In this document: piece after piece, positions 1 through 5,364 of the stretch
Numbering within the stretch: position 1 is the stretch's first letter
Layout: each line of letters opens with the position of its first letter
Source of the DNA: Clostridia bacterium
GTDB lineage: Bacteria; Bacillota; Clostridia; Oscillospirales; Acutalibacteraceae
NCBI GenBank assembly: GCA_017519685.1
Contig: JAFWRV010000144.1
Span: 1-6,655, forward strand
Direction: 5' to 3'
Length of the DNA: 6,655 nucleotides
Position numbers and translations under genes: made by a program
The notes under the pieces: model-generated
Database searches by the model: none
What the model was told of the DNA's origin: nothing
The model's input: the letters and a program-made list of their open reading frames with translations, nothing else

Positions 1-1581
1 AGTGCGGATTACGGTTACACCGCCGTAAATAACGAAGCCGCCGCGGAGCCGGAAACGGTTAATGAAGCTCCCGGGCAGGCGCAGGAAGAAAACACCGGTT
101 ATTACGCTGAAACGCCTCAGGCAGGCGATACTCCCCCGAGCGAAGCGCAGCCCGTATATACCGGCTACACACCGGCGGGCGAGGAAATTCCCCACGCTCA
201 GGCTCAGAGAGTTCAGCCGAATCCGGCCGTAAATCCCTATTCTTCACAGTACCGTCAGTCATATCAGCAGTTCACCCCGCCTTATCAGGGCGAGTATTAC
301 CGTCCGCAGGAAGTTCCTCCCGAGAAAAAATCCGGGAAAAAGGGAATCAAAGTTCTCCTTGCGGTTATCGCGCTGATTCTCGTGTTCGCGCTCGGCGTAG
401 GCACAGCCGGAATATTCAAGGACAAGGGTCTTATCAAGGGCTCGGATTCCGACTCTGTTCAGACAACCCGCGACACCGCGGAGCTTGAGATAGCCGACAC
501 ACCGTCCGCTCAGAAATCCAAAAAGACAAGCGGCGATTCGCTGACACCCGCGGAGATAGCGGAAAAAGTCAGAGAATCCAATGTCGGTATAGTCGTTTAC
601 ACAAACAGCTCCTCGTCAAAGGCAGGCGAAGGATCGGGCGTCGTTATGGGTAAGGACAGCACCGGCGAATATACATACATCATCACCTGCGCCCACGTTA
701 TCGACACAGCGGGCATCAAGGTCAGCGTTCAGACAGACAGCGGCGAAACATTTGACGCCGAAATCGTCGGATTTGACGTAAGAACCGACCTCGGCGTAAT
801 TAAAGTCAAGGCAACAAATCTCAAAGCGGCGGAATTCGGCAATTCCGATGAAATCAGCATCGGCGATCCGGTTTACGCGGTAGGAAACCCCGGCGGCGTT
901 GAATTCTTCGGTTCGTTTACGGGCGGCTATGTTTCCGCAATCAACAGACCCGTCAGCAGTGAAATAGGATATACGATGAAATGCATACAGCACGACGCGT
1001 CCATCAACCCCGGAAACTCAGGCGGTATGCTTGTCAATCAGTACGGCCAGGTAATCGGTATCAATTCGCAGAAGATAGCGAGCGCCGAGTATGAGGGTAT
1101 GGGCTTCGCGATTCCCATTTCTTCGGCAAAAGAGGTTATTGACGATCTTATTCAGTACAGCTACGTTCCCAACAGACCCAAGCTCGGCATAACCTATTAT
1201 CCTGTCAGCGCGAGCATGCAGTATTACATCGTTGCCCAGGCAAGAGGACTGCCCGCCGGAACACTGATTATTAATGATATCAGCGCCGATTCCTCACTTG
1301 CGAATTCCGAAGTCAGAAAGTATGATATGATAGTTTCCGTCAACGGAAAGCAGCTCACGACCGCGGATGTTCTGCTCGAGCTTATAGATAACGGCAAAGT
1401 CGGAGACAAGCTGAAGCTCGGTATCTGCAGAGTCGGAAACAATTATTCGGTCAGCGAATTTGAGGTTGACGCGGTTCTTGTTGAGGACAAAGGCGACTCG
1501 CTTGAAACAACCACGCAGCAGGCAATCAATCCGTTTGACTATTTCAACAATTTCGGTAACGGAAATTACTTCGGCAATTAA
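1..1581 (+). CDS. htrA: HtrA/DegP-family membrane-anchored serine protease, 5' end outside window
   Basis: The frame is open from base 1 with no convincing start, so the gene begins upstream; 526 residues are visible. Residues 1-116 are rich in Pro, Glu, Gln, Ala and Tyr and look disordered. A Lys-rich patch (109-117) precedes one membrane segment (about 118-139), so the N-terminal part should be cytoplasmic and the rest extracellular. A trypsin-like domain follows, with the triad His232 (in CAHVID), Asp263 (in RTDLGV) and Ser340 (in NPGNSGG). A PDZ domain covers about 394-480. The protein ends in a short Asn/Gly/Phe/Tyr-rich tail (about 508-526). Members of the family degrade misfolded or surface proteins under envelope stress. 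The one-TM, one-PDZ plan is typical of Bacillota HtrA. A perfect terminator 15 bases after the stop ends the unit. The family call is secure; the specific substrates are unknown. Confidence 0.95.
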   Translation, partial: SADYGYTAVNNEAAAEPETVNEAPGQAQEENTGYYAETPQAGDTPPSEAQPVYTGYTPAGEEIPHAQAQRVQPNPAVNPYSSQYRQSYQQFTPPYQGEYYRPQEVPPEKKSGKKGIKVLLAVIALILVFALGVGTAGIFKDKGLIKGSDSDSVQTTRDTAELEIADTPSAQKSKKTSGDSLTPAEIAEKVRESNVGIVVYTNSSSSKAGEGSGVVMGKDSTGEYTYIITCAHVIDTAGIKVSVQTDSGETFDAEIVGFDVRTDLGVIKVKATNLKAAEFGNSDEISIGDPVYAVGNPGGVEFFGSFTGGYVSAINRPVSSEIGYTMKCIQHDASINPGNSGGMLVNQYGQVIGINSQKIASAEYEGMGFAIPISSAKEVIDDLIQYSYVPNRPKLGITYYPVSASMQYYIVAQARGLPAGTLIINDISADSSLANSEVRKYDMIVSVNGKQLTTADVLLELIDNGKVGDKLKLGICRVGNNYSVSEFEVDAVLVEDKGDSLETTTQQAINPFDYFNNFGNGNYFGN

Positions 1582-1596
1582 AACTGAGTTATATAT

Positions 1597-1629
1597 GCCA
1601 TCCGTCAAAAGACGGATGGCCGTTTTTTT
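1597..1629 (+). terminator. Intrinsic terminator of htrA
   Basis: A perfect 10-bp stem (GCCATCCGTC at 1597-1606, GACGGATGGC at 1611-1620) with an AAAA loop is followed after two bases by seven Ts (1623-1629). It starts 15 bases after the htrA stop and isolates the promoter that follows from upstream transcription. Confidence 0.95.
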
Positions 1630-1647
1630 ATAAAGCAAAAATTTTTC

Positions 1648-1676
1648 TTGACAGTATTAAATTTCTGTGATATACT
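1648..1676 (+). promoter_or_regulatory. Strong housekeeping-type promoter with extended -10
   Basis: The -35 is TTGACA (1648-1653, perfect). After a 17-bp spacer comes the -10 TATACT (1671-1676, 5 of 6), preceded by TGA (1668-1670) as an extended -10. The predicted start is near 1683. It lies just after the htrA terminator and upstream of the 44-residue peptide gene. This is the best promoter match in the window and should be strong unless repressed through the palindrome at 1679-1704. Confidence 0.88.
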
Positions 1677-1678
1677 CT

Positions 1679-1704
1679 CGTTAGTTAGCGATAACTAACT
1701 AACG
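1679..1704. promoter_or_regulatory. Palindromic operator candidate over the transcription start
   Basis: A perfect 10-bp inverted repeat (CGTTAGTTAG at 1679-1688, CTAACTAACG at 1695-1704, six-base centre) begins two bases after the -10. A second register, GTTAGTTA/TAACTAAC at 1680-1687 and 1692-1699, overlaps it because both arms are built from GTTA/TAAC units. The position would let a bound dimeric repressor block the promoter. An RNA hairpin is less likely, because a start near 1683 would cut off part of the left arm. Arms of this kind are seen with several winged-helix repressor families (MarR, DtxR-like), but I cannot choose a regulator; none is encoded here. Confidence 0.7.
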
Positions 1705-1752
1705 TGTACAGGGATGTACGGAAAACCGCGCAGGGAGTTGTGCGGAATTCAG

Positions 1753-1767
1753 AAAGGAGAAAGCTTT
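1753..1767 (+). promoter_or_regulatory. Ribosome binding site of the 44-residue peptide
   Basis: AAAGGAGA (1753-1760) contains a full AGGAG core eight bases before the ATG at 1768. It decides the start: the in-frame ATG at 1714 has only AGGG directly against it. A weak 6-bp hairpin (1726-1731 with 1740-1745) precedes the site and leaves it unpaired. Confidence 0.85.
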
Positions 1768-1902
1768 ATGGAAGCTATTATCGGATTCTTCGGTGTGCTT
1801 GCCGGTATTTTCTCAACATCATCGGATTTTTCCGGCGCTTACGCAACACTTTCGGAGACAATCGGCACAATTCTTGAGTGGATTACCTCTCTTGCCGCGT
1901 AA
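1768..1902 (+). CDS. Small hydrophobic acidic peptide, 44 residues, unknown function
   Basis: I do not recognise this gene. It encodes 44 residues with no Lys, Arg, His, Cys or Pro; the charged residues are Glu2, Asp20, Glu30 and Glu37. Residues 3-16 (AIIGFFGVLAGIFS) are a short, strongly hydrophobic stretch. A Ser/Thr/Gly-rich middle leads into an amphipathic helix (about 27-44) with Trp38. The chain ends Leu-Ala-Ala, like the end of the ssrA degradation tag. An excellent ribosome site and a near-consensus promoter argue that it is real. The size and amphipathic character recall modulin-type or leaderless peptides, but those I know of are mostly less acidic and I see no sequence match. Its last codons and stop (1900-1902) lie inside the 5' arm of the long helix that closes the RNA fold at 1894-2170, so peptide and RNA structure are physically linked. 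Confidence refers to it being a translated gene. Confidence 0.75.
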   Translation: MEAIIGFFGVLAGIFSTSSDFSGAYATLSETIGTILEWITSLAA

Positions 1903-2170
1903 TCATTACTCAAAACAAGGTTTTCTTCGGCATATTTGAACTCATATATTGTTAAAAATGCTCGGAATACACAAAGTATTCCTGCGCTTTTTGCCTCATC
2001 TGAGCCCAAATCTGACTGAAGAAAACTGCAAGGCACTGAAAATGAAATCAGTATCGATGAGATTTGGCGGTTTGAGCGCGCCGCTTGGCTTTCCGCCAAG
2101 CAAGCGTGAAAACGTCAAAGGCCGCGATAATGATTCATTTTCAGCTGGTTCCGAGTAAAGATTACGCGGC
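1894..2170 (+). ncRNA. Candidate structured RNA (about 277 nt), class not recognised
   Basis: No convincing protein gene lies between 1903 and 2234, yet the stretch folds extensively. P1: 1894-1911 pairs with 2153-2170, 17 of 18 with one A/A mismatch, and closes the whole element. P2: 1919-1930 pairs with 2016-2027, 12 contiguous pairs including two terminal-side G-U. P4: 2036-2050 pairs with 2131-2144, 14 pairs with A2047 bulged. Small hairpins sit inside: GGAATAC/GTATTCC (1964-1970/1976-1982) within P2 and GCTTGGC/GCCAAGC (2083-2089/2095-2101) within P4. All the main helices nest. The G-U pairs in P2 and in the downstream terminator favour the + strand, as does the strong upstream promoter. 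RNA is then released at 2197-2233. I looked for SRP RNA, RNase P, tmRNA and T-box hallmarks and saw none. It may be an independent RNA, a processed 3' UTR product or the body of a dual-function mRNA. An insertion element with inverted ends is a weaker alternative. Confidence 0.68.
2121..2170 (+). other. Local hairpin competing with the closing helix P1
   Basis: GCCGCG (2121-2126) and TAAT (2128-2131), with A2127 bulged, can pair with ATTA (2161-2164) and CGCGGC (2165-2170). These are the same bases that form the 3' arm of P1. The segment 2121-2131 is thus an imperfect direct copy of the P1 5' arm at 1894-1903. Only one of the two pairings can exist at a time. The local hairpin would also take T2131 from helix P4. 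Confidence 0.45.
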
Positions 2171-2196
2171 TTGCCGGCTGATTGACAAAACAGATT

Positions 2197-2233
2197 GAGG
2201 ATGCTTTCCTTACGGAAGGCATCCTCTTTCTTT
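2197..2233. terminator. Bidirectional terminator between the RNA locus and the CapA-like gene
   Basis: A 13-bp stem (2197-2209 with 2214-2226) has a TTAC loop and one pair, T2205 with G2218, that is a wobble only in + strand RNA. On the + strand it is followed by TTTCTTTG and a further T-rich stretch, which fits termination of the peptide/RNA transcript. On the minus strand it starts eight bases after the CapA-like stop but is followed only by a broken T tract, so it is probably weaker in that direction. Confidence 0.85.
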
Positions 2234-2234
2234 G

Positions 2235-3584
2235 TTATTTTTCGGTTACGACTCCGCTGTCGTCAATGCTTATCGCATTGCGCGGAGACCAGCTAATTAT
2301 TTTATTGTACAGATTTCTGCGCGCGGAAGCGTCCGCCATATAATGCGTTTCGCTGTATGCCTGGGTGCCGGGAACGATTATTGTTTTCATCCCCTCTTTG
2401 CCGATTTCAAGCTTCAGCAGCATTGTCGGCTGATTTCTTGTATTGAACCAGAAATTTCCGAGACTGTAAATAACGGGCGCGCCGTTATAGAATTCTATTC
2501 CCTGTAAAACATGGGGATGTCCGCCGACAACGGCATCGGCGCCGGCGTCTATGTATTTTTTGCTGTTCACAATCTGGGCGTTGGTCAGAACGGTTGTGTT
2601 TTCAATGCCCCAGTGCGGATAGGCAATAACATAATCCGCTGTTTTCTTCGCTTCGCGTACCGCGGCGGTCATCATTTCGCCGTCATCGTATGAACCCATG
2701 ACTCCTTCGGTAAGCTTTGCCGCCACCGGAGTTTTTATCGGGGATTCAACTCCGACACAGGCGAGAAACGAAACCTTGTAGCCGTTTATCAGAAATGAAA
2801 CGGGAGCCGAGGCCTCATCAATGTTCATTCCCGCGCCGACATAAGGAATATCTGCGCCCTTAAGGGTCGAAATGGTGTCAACGAATGATTCGTAACCGTA
2901 GTCATAAGCGTGATTGTTGGCAAGCGAAACAAGATCGACTCCCATATCGTTTAAATATTTAACCGAATCGGGATCTGCCCTGAAGGTGTATTTTTTTCCC
3001 GGAGTGGGCGCTCCCCTGTCCGTATAAGGGAATTCGTTGTTAATCAGCATGATGTCCGCGGCGCGCATCTCATCCTGAAATGTTTCGTCAATACAGTCAA
3101 GCACCGAGTTCGGCATATTTTTCGCGTGCGTCATAACATAGCCGGTTTCGGTAAAATTGATGTCGCCCGTGAAACCGAGAACGAAACTGTCTTTTCCGTT
3201 GTTTCCCATATCACGGCTGAGTTTGGTCTCGTATTTGTCAACAAGAGCGTTCAGCGTGTACCCGGTTATTCTGTGCCAGTCTTCACCGGTGAGCAGACTG
3301 TCGTTTGCCTCCTCGCTGAGGGATGTCAGCATATCCTCATCGAGATTTTTGAGAAGGTCCGCGGAGATTTTCATTCCGCTTATCGAGGACAGCTTGTTTC
3401 CGAGCCCCGAATAATCAAAATCGGCGGCGCGTGTCTGAGATGTCTGCTCAACGGTCTGCGGCTGAGCTTCGCCGATTGTCGGGCGTGAGGTGAATTTTGA
3501 CCATCTGCTGACAAGCACGGCAGACAAAACAAGCGTCATTATTAAAACGGCAACAACCGATATAATCAGGTTGCTTTTTTTCAA
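2235..3584 (-). CDS. CapA/PgsA-like membrane-anchored metallophosphatase-fold protein
   Basis: The 449-residue product has a Lys-Lys start, one membrane segment (about 5-25), a Ser/Thr/Gln-rich linker and a helical stretch to about 130. A CapA-type domain (about 133-410) follows. Its hallmarks are FTGDINF (138-144), NNEFP (182-186), LANNHAYDYG (221-230), YPHWGIE (322-328), GGHPHVLQGIE (354-364) and YSLGNF (373-378), with likely metal or catalytic residues Asp141, Asn183, Asn224, His225, His324, His356 and His358. The domain should lie outside the membrane. Family members include the poly-gamma-glutamate capsule protein PgsA/CapA, but no pgsB or pgsC neighbour is visible, so capsule synthesis is not supported and the substrate is open. 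The start is TTG, chosen because AGGGG lies eight bases upstream and because it yields Lys-Lys before the membrane helix. The gene begins 14 bases after parB and is the last of that operon. Confidence 0.9.
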   Translation of the reverse strand: MKKSNLIISVVAVLIMTLVLSAVLVSRWSKFTSRPTIGEAQPQTVEQTSQTRAADFDYSGLGNKLSSISGMKISADLLKNLDEDMLTSLSEEANDSLLTGEDWHRITGYTLNALVDKYETKLSRDMGNNGKDSFVLGFTGDINFTETGYVMTHAKNMPNSVLDCIDETFQDEMRAADIMLINNEFPYTDRGAPTPGKKYTFRADPDSVKYLNDMGVDLVSLANNHAYDYGYESFVDTISTLKGADIPYVGAGMNIDEASAPVSFLINGYKVSFLACVGVESPIKTPVAAKLTEGVMGSYDDGEMMTAAVREAKKTADYVIAYPHWGIENTTVLTNAQIVNSKKYIDAGADAVVGGHPHVLQGIEFYNGAPVIYSLGNFWFNTRNQPTMLLKLEIGKEGMKTIIVPGTQAYSETHYMADASARRNLYNKIISWSPRNAISIDDSGVVTEK

Positions 3585-3597
3585 TTCCTCATCCCCT
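3585..3597 (-). promoter_or_regulatory. Ribosome binding site deciding the TTG start of the CapA-like gene
   Basis: Read on the minus strand, AGGGG (3597-3593) lies eight bases before TTG (3584-3582). A nearer GAGGA (3590-3586) is too close to act. The ATG at 3592-3590 is out of frame and meets TGA after three codons, so it is not a start. Confidence 0.7.
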
Positions 3598-3598
3598 G

Positions 3599-4471
3599 TC
3601 AGTTTTCAAGTGATGCGAGCGCGTTTGCGATACGCTCGAGGTCCGCTTTATCGTAGAAATCAATCTGGAGAGTTCCGTTTTCTTTCTTTCCGCTTGTAAT
3701 AACTTTGGCCTTACGACCCAATGAGTTTGATAATGCCAGTTCAACCTCGTCAAAATAACTTGCTCTCTTTACCGATACTTTTTCGGGCTGCTTTTTTTCT
3801 TTTGAGAGATTTTTGACGAGTTTTTCTGTTTCTCTGACCGAAAGACCCTTTTCAACGGCTGTTTTTGCCGCGAGAATGATTTTATCATCGCCTTCAATTC
3901 CTGCGAGGGCTTTTGCGTGACCCGCGGAAAGCGAGCCGGAGCGCACCATCTCTATTACTTCGGCGGGAAGTTTGATTATTCTGAGGGAATTTGTCACGGC
4001 GGTCCTGGATTTACCGACTTTCTGCGCCGCTTCCTCCTGGGTCAGACCGTAGGTTTTTATCAGATCCGAATAGCCGTACGCTTCTTCAACGGGATTAAGG
4101 TCTTCTCTCTGAAGGTTTTCAATCAGGGAGATGACGGCGGCTTCTTCGTCTGTCAGGGATTTGATGATTACGGGAACTTCGGTCAGCCCCGCGTTTCTTG
4201 AAGCTCTCCAGCGTCTTTCACCTGCTATCAGCTGATAACCGCCGTTTAAAAGAGGTCTTACTATCAGCGGCTGAAGAAGGCCGTGCGCCGCAATTGAATC
4301 TGCAAGCTCGGAAATTCCTTCTTCATCAAAGGTTTTTCTTGCCTGGAGTTTATTTGGTTCTATTTCTGTTATTTTCAGGGTGACCGCGCCGGAATTATCG
4401 GTGCTTTCCGTGGAGTTGTCAAAATAAAGCGCGTCAAGTCCCCTGCCGAGTCCGCTTTTTTTCGCTGCCAT
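3599..4471 (-). CDS. parB: Chromosome-partitioning protein ParB (Spo0J family)
   Basis: The 290-residue protein has every part of chromosomal ParB. LGRGLDAL (8-15) is the N-terminal motif that stimulates ParA ATPase. The ParB/Srx CTP-binding fold follows, with GERRWRA (84-90) and ENLQRE (118-123). A helix-turn-helix (about 143-167) reads parS, and the C-terminal dimerisation domain spans about 235-290, after a Lys-rich linker. ParB loads at parS as a CTP-gated sliding clamp and spreads to organise the origin region. Two matching parS sites lie within 2 kb upstream. The start ATG has AGGAG seven bases before it, and that site overlaps the parA stop (TAG at 4484-4482), so the two genes are probably translationally coupled. 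It could be a Noc paralogue, but its place directly after parA and the perfect parS sites favour ParB. Confidence 0.97.
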   Translation of the reverse strand: MAAKKSGLGRGLDALYFDNSTESTDNSGAVTLKITEIEPNKLQARKTFDEEGISELADSIAAHGLLQPLIVRPLLNGGYQLIAGERRWRASRNAGLTEVPVIIKSLTDEEAAVISLIENLQREDLNPVEEAYGYSDLIKTYGLTQEEAAQKVGKSRTAVTNSLRIIKLPAEVIEMVRSGSLSAGHAKALAGIEGDDKIILAAKTAVEKGLSVRETEKLVKNLSKEKKQPEKVSVKRASYFDEVELALSNSLGRKAKVITSGKKENGTLQIDFYDKADLERIANALASLEN

Positions 4472-4481
4472 ATAACTTCTC

Positions 4482-5246
4482 CTATCTGTTGTTTCTTAAA
4501 AATTCGTCCGCGAGCGCGTCATACGCTTTTGTTCCCTTTGAGGATTTGTCATAGTACATTACCGGCTGGCCGTAGCTCGGCGCTTCCGATAAACGGACAT
4601 TCCTCGGTATAAATGTTGAATATACTTTTTTCGGGAACGCTTTTTTGACTTCATCCACTACCTGCTGGGTAAGATTCAGTCTGCCGTCATACATTGTCAG
4701 CAGCACTCCCTCTATTTCTATGTAGGGATTATAAAGGCGCTTGACGGTTCTGACTGTTGAAATCAGTTGGCTCAGTCCCTCAAGAGCATAGAACTCACAC
4801 TGAATCGGAACGAGCAGAGTCTGAGCCGCGCAAAGTCCGTTAAGAGTAATCAGCCCGAGCGACGGCGGACAGTCAAGGAATATATAATCAAAATCGCTGT
4901 TTATCAGCGAAAGCGCGTTTTTAAGGCGGCTTTCTCTTTTGCTCATTTCGGCAAGCTCAATTTCCGCTCCCGCAAGCTCCATACCCGACGGTATCAGCCA
5001 GACGTTTTGGAATTCTGTTTTTACTGTTGCCTCTTTTGCGCTTTTTGTACCGGTCAGCACATCATATGATGAAGCGTCAAGTCCTTTTTTATTGATTCCG
5101 TATCCGCTTGTGGTGTTTCCCTGAGGGTCAATGTCAACAAGCAATATTTTCTTTCCCTTGCTGCCGAGCGCCGCGGCAAGATTTACGGCGGAAGTTGTTT
5201 TTCCGACTCCGCCCTTCTGATTTACTACTGCTATGGTTTTTGCCAA
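4482..5246 (-). CDS. parA: Chromosome-partitioning ATPase ParA (Soj family)
   Basis: The 254-residue protein is a full-length small ParA of the Soj type, without the N-terminal DNA-binding domain of plasmid ParA proteins. It has the deviant Walker A KGGVGKTT (11-18, signature Lys11 and Lys16), LLVDIDPQGN (35-44, Asp40) and Walker B YIFLDCPPS (121-129, Asp125). Arg189 and Arg218 sit at positions corresponding to the nonspecific DNA-binding arginines of B. subtilis Soj. ParA binds the nucleoid as an ATP dimer and is released by ParB, which moves origins; in B. subtilis it also acts on DnaA. The start is TTG, preceded at six bases by AGGGGAG, and no other start would keep the conserved N-terminus. 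The gene opens the parA-parB-CapA-like operon. Confidence 0.97.
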   Translation of the reverse strand: MAKTIAVVNQKGGVGKTTSAVNLAAALGSKGKKILLVDIDPQGNTTSGYGINKKGLDASSYDVLTGTKSAKEATVKTEFQNVWLIPSGMELAGAEIELAEMSKRESRLKNALSLINSDFDYIFLDCPPSLGLITLNGLCAAQTLLVPIQCEFYALEGLSQLISTVRTVKRLYNPYIEIEGVLLTMYDGRLNLTQQVVDEVKKAFPKKVYSTFIPRNVRLSEAPSYGQPVMYYDKSSKGTKAYDALADEFLRNNR

Positions 5247-5259
5247 GGTTATCTCCCCT
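5247..5259 (-). promoter_or_regulatory. Ribosome binding site of parA (TTG start)
   Basis: Read on the minus strand, AGGGGAG (5259-5253) lies six bases before TTG (5246-5244). The strong site supports the rare start codon. Confidence 0.8.
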
Positions 5260-5278
5260 GTTACAATGAATTTTTAAG

Positions 5279-5307
5279 ATTATAACATACTATCATTTAA
5301 ATTAAAA
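5279..5307 (-). promoter_or_regulatory. Promoter of the parA-parB-CapA-like operon
   Basis: The minus strand has a perfect -10 TATAAT (5284-5279) preceded by TGT (5287-5285), an extended -10. The -35 17 bp upstream is poor (TTTTAA, 5307-5302), as is common when the -10 is extended. The start would fall near 5272, giving an untranslated leader of about 25 bases. It lies after the rsmG terminator, so parAB can be expressed independently of mnmG-rsmG. Confidence 0.72.
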
Positions 5308-5320
5308 GACTTTTTTACAT

Positions 5321-5351
5321 AAAAAGAACACTCATCTGTTGACGAGTGTTC
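5321..5351 (-). terminator. Intrinsic terminator of rsmG, overlapping parS
   Basis: On the minus strand, GAACACTCGTC (5351-5341) pairs with GATGAGTGTTC (5336-5326) over 11 bp, including one G-U, around an AACA loop, followed by TTTTT (5325-5321). The G-U pair exists only in minus-strand RNA, consistent with use by rsmG. The first five bases of the stem are also the last five of the parS site. Confidence 0.85.
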
Positions 5352-5362
5352 CACGTGAAACA
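5347..5362. promoter_or_regulatory. parS centromere site 1 (ParB binding)
   Basis: TGTTCCACGTGAAACA matches the Bacillota parS consensus TGTTNCACGTGAAACA at every position. It sits two bases beyond the rsmG stop and upstream of the parA promoter. Confidence 0.96.
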
Positions 5363-5364
5363 TT

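Noticed and set aside
616..993. 125-codon minus-strand open frame
   Set aside because: It is the antisense shadow of the HtrA protease domain, which has an intact catalytic triad in the + frame.
1714..1767. Upstream in-frame ATG that would lengthen the peptide to 62 residues
   Set aside because: It has no properly spaced ribosome site, and the added residues are basic and unlike the rest. The ATG at 1768 has an ideal AGGAG.
1839..2099. 86-codon minus-strand open frame
   Set aside because: It is antisense to the peptide gene and the RNA element, has no recognisable motif and no promoter. The bidirectional terminator at 2197-2233 blocks transcription from the right.
1949..2158. 69-codon + strand open frame after the peptide gene
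   Set aside because: It starts with TTG and has no ribosome site. Its composition is not protein-like, and it lies wholly inside the helices of the structured RNA.
1894..2170. Insertion element or MITE with 18-bp inverted ends
   Set aside because: The ends are inverted repeats and a 7-base direct repeat (CTTGCCG at 1891-1897 and 2170-2176) exists, but it overlaps the ends rather than flanking them. The nested internal helices fit a structured RNA better. Multiple genomic copies would revive this idea.
1894..2230. Known housekeeping RNA (SRP RNA, RNase P RNA, tmRNA, 6S RNA) or T-box
   Set aside because: The size is close to that of large SRP RNA and the ends pair, but the conserved SRP S-domain GGAAG-type motif, the RNase P core, tRNA-like ends, the 6S open rod and the T-box sequence are all missing.
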